Positions 43,712 to 44,733 of a DNA stretch of 44,733 bases are shown one piece after another. Position numbers and translations under genes: made by a program. Origin of the DNA: Ramlibacter sp. (GTDB lineage Bacteria; Pseudomonadota; Gammaproteobacteria; Burkholderiales; Burkholderiaceae_C); contig JAQGNJ010000193.1 of the NCBI GenBank assembly GCA_028291885.1, positions 1-44,733 on the forward strand. The letters are read 5' to 3'. The notes beneath the pieces were generated by a model. It saw only the letters and a program-made list of their open reading frames with translations. It was not told the origin of the DNA and did no database searches. Each line of letters begins with the position of its first letter. Position 1 is the first letter of the stretch.

Positions 43712-43791
43712 TTATCCCGCAGCCTTCAGTTTATCGCGCAGCGGTGTTTGATGAACAAACGCCGCAGTGCGGGGTAAACATTACGTTAGGC
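43712..43791 (+). other. Candidate integron recombination site (attC- or attI-like) ending in GTTAGGC
   Basis: The right-hand core site GTTAGGC (43785-43791) fits the GTTRRRY consensus. Upstream there are nested inverted repeats: TTATCCCGCA (43712-43721) with TGCGGGGTAA (43768-43777), and GCGGTGTTTG (43741-43750) with CAAACGCCGC (43756-43765). No clean GCCTAAC partner is seen at the left end, so the site may be degenerate or attI-like. It lies six bases before the cassette gene start, as in integron cassettes. Confidence 0.5.
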
Positions 43792-44549
43792 TGCACATGA
43801 CAACGCCTGCGATTCCAGACGTCATCACCATTGTTGGCACCTCATATTTCCAGCCCATCACCGATCTGATCGAGCGCCTGCTGAAGCGGCCCGCACCCGA
43901 TCCGGGACCTTCTGGCACCGCAGTTTGGGAAAACGGGTATGCGGCATCTGCAGTTGTGTTGCTGGTCGCAGTGCTAGAGTCATTCACGTCACGCCTGCGA
44001 TTCGTGCGGCCCGGCGAATTTGAGACGGACGGAAAGTCCGTGGCCGATATTCTTCGTGCTTACTTTCCCGATCTCCCGAACCATGATGAATTGGTCGAGG
44101 TCTTTCTTTTGCGGAACATCGTCATTCACAACCATGTTTGGCACCTCGACGTCTCGGACTTTCCAGCGACAAGCACCATCGCCACGCCGAGAGAAGTTGG
44201 GTTCCAGACCAACAGGCACTACGAGTCAGTAGTTGATTTCGCAACTAAGACCACACGTAAGCTTGCGCTGCATGCCACGCCGACATCCGTGGATCGAACT
44301 GATGCCGCGAAAGTTTTTGACGTTGTGTGGTGCACTCTCTTGTTTATGCACACGAAGAGCTATCAGCACACGCCACTCGCTGGGCGAACGGTTGGTTTTA
44401 GAGGCAAGTACATCCAATTCGAAGAGCTTTCTCAGATTCTTCACGCTCATGGGAGTGGCAGTGCAGCCTAACAAGGCGGTCAACGCGGACGCACAAGTGC
44501 GTCCGCTCCCTCCGGTCGCACCTGTTCTTGTGCGCCGGTTACCTCTACG
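43786..44549 (+). mobile_element. Integron-type gene cassette
   Basis: The cassette runs from the GTTAGGC cut point to the corresponding point in the downstream attC-like site. It carries one ORF that starts five bases after the core site and whose stop codon lies inside the downstream GCCTAAC. It has visibly lower GC than the rest of the window. These are hallmarks of integron cassettes. No integrase gene is visible. Confidence 0.62.
43797..44471 (+). CDS. Cassette-encoded protein with HEPN-like R-x4-H motif (unknown function)
   Basis: The 224-residue protein starts MTTPAIPDVITIVGTSYFQP at an ATG five bases after the GTTAGGC core site. Its stop TAA lies within the downstream GCCTAAC core site. 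The mid-region includes VVLLVAVLESFTSRLRFV (hydrophobic helix) and VEVFLLRNIVIHNHVWHLD, where RNIVIH resembles the R-x4-6-H catalytic motif of HEPN RNases found in many toxins and defence proteins. The C-terminal half is mixed helix and strand. The base composition is clearly less GC-rich than the neighbours, which suggests recent transfer. The HEPN assignment is tentative; the rest is unrecognised. Confidence 0.7.
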   Translation: MTTPAIPDVITIVGTSYFQPITDLIERLLKRPAPDPGPSGTAVWENGYAASAVVLLVAVLESFTSRLRFVRPGEFETDGKSVADILRAYFPDLPNHDELVEVFLLRNIVIHNHVWHLDVSDFPATSTIATPREVGFQTNRHYESVVDFATKTTRKLALHATPTSVDRTDAAKVFDVVWCTLLFMHTKSYQHTPLAGRTVGFRGKYIQFEELSQILHAHGSGSAA

Positions 44550-44555
44550 TTCGAC
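44466..44555 (+). other. attC-like site (imperfect right core)
   Basis: The left core GCCTAAC (44466-44472) is followed by AAGGC and then an arm (from 44478) that pairs with CTTGTGCGCCGGTTACC (44527-44543) except for three extra single bases (C, G, A) on the left strand. This matches the extrahelical-base pattern of attC hairpins. The right core reads GTTCGAC (44549-44555) rather than GTTAGGC, so it is partly degenerate. An internal perfect repeat GCGGACGCAC/GTGCGTCCGC is also present. Confidence 0.65.
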
Positions 44556-44596
44556 CGCAAATCCGAGCTTCAGCTGAGTTTGACGGTCTGTAGCCC

Positions 44597-44733
44597 ATGG
44601 GATACACTTTGCGCAGGCGCGTGGAGATGACCGAGGTCTACCGAGATTGGATCAACTCCCTCCGAGACAGAATCGGCCGCGCGCGAATCCAAGTCCGAGT
44701 GGATCGGTTGGTCCACGGCAACCCTGGACAACA
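44597..44733 (+). CDS. RelE/HigB-type toxin, N-terminal part (cut by window end)
   Basis: The frame is open to the window edge (45 codons) from the ATG at 44597; a GTG at 44621 and an ATG at 44627 are alternative starts. It reads EVYRDWINSLRDRIGRARIQ then VRVDRLVHGNPG. That closely follows the N-terminus of HigB/Gp49-like and RelE-superfamily addiction toxins (pattern: xFxxWLxxLRDRxxRARIxxRIxRLxxGNxGD), which cleave mRNA at the ribosome. A cognate antitoxin would be expected just beyond the window. It follows the attC-like site, where toxin-antitoxin cassettes are common. Confidence 0.68.
   Translation, partial: MGYTLRRRVEMTEVYRDWINSLRDRIGRARIQVRVDRLVHGNPGQ

Larger units (their letters stand above)
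43104..43796. other. Non-coding stretch between the encapsulin cluster and the gene cassette
   Basis: No gene is supported here. It holds a small hairpin after the cluster (GAGACT 43138-43143 with AGTCTC 43149-43154), a perfect 12-base tandem duplication (43233-43256), three copies of GTATGTGC (43500-43523), a bulged hairpin (43654-43698), and the inverted repeats leading to a GTTAGGC core site. GC content seems to fall after about 43.45 kb. Confidence 0.6.

Noticed and set aside
43104-43796. Integron integrase or phage integrase gene
   Set aside because: No frame on either strand gives tyrosine recombinase motifs; only repeats and hairpins are seen.

Overview
The window is high-GC DNA whose core gene content and order (M61 peptidase, dsbC, ubiH-type hydroxylase, ychF, dusB-fis-purH, hemL-thiD, rubredoxin-pilGHIJ-chpA, phr, yqgE-ruvX-pyrR-pyrB-pyrC', plsC) look like a beta-proteobacterium of the Comamonadaceae (Ramlibacter/Variovorax type). 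The assignment rests on recognised families and gene order, not on any search. No rRNA, tRNA, CRISPR array or insertion sequence was recognised.

From 1 to about 31.2 kb the DNA is dense housekeeping sequence. A minus-strand group (UbiH-like hydroxylase, DsbC, M61 peptidase, start of a DUF3108 protein) is followed by a MOSC protein and YchF, a YqaA membrane protein, dusB-fis, purH, and the convergent hemL/thiD pair. A small rubredoxin precedes the complete twitching-motility chemosensory operon (pilG, pilH, pilI, pilJ, 2037-residue chpA/pilL), which ends at a bidirectional terminator shared with photolyase. Next comes a tight pyrimidine operon whose dihydroorotase-like protein has lost its metal ligands, as in the known PyrC' scaffold proteins. 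It runs into a PlsC acyltransferase, followed by a divergent iron ABC transporter pair (fbpC/fbpB) with a Fur-box-like operator between them.

From 31.2 to 34.3 kb the sequence is accessory: two small proteins, a haem-oxygenase-like diiron oxidase paired with a FeeM/LuxI-like N-acyltransferase, and the 3' remnant of an HD-GYP gene broken at about 34.27 kb.

From about 34.7 to 43.1 kb lies a compact same-strand cluster: a small ORF overlapping a zinc-ribbon/class III cyclase/AAA ATPase/TPR protein, a DUF3237 protein, a divergent family-1-like encapsulin shell protein, and a 985-residue fusion of a phytoene-desaturase-like flavin oxidoreductase with a polyprenyl diphosphate synthase. I propose that it encodes a protein nanocompartment linked to isoprenoid chemistry under nucleotide-second-messenger control. 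I know of no description of this combination; the proposal is inference from domain content and order. It is the main candidate for a new system here.

From 43.1 kb to the end, a non-coding stretch with hairpins and short tandem repeats leads into an integron-like gene cassette: a GTTAGGC core site, a visibly AT-richer ORF with a HEPN-like motif, and an attC-like site overlapping its stop codon. After it comes the start of a RelE/HigB-type toxin gene cut by the window end. No integrase gene is visible, so this may be a cassette cluster without its integrase, or the end of an array that continues beyond the window.
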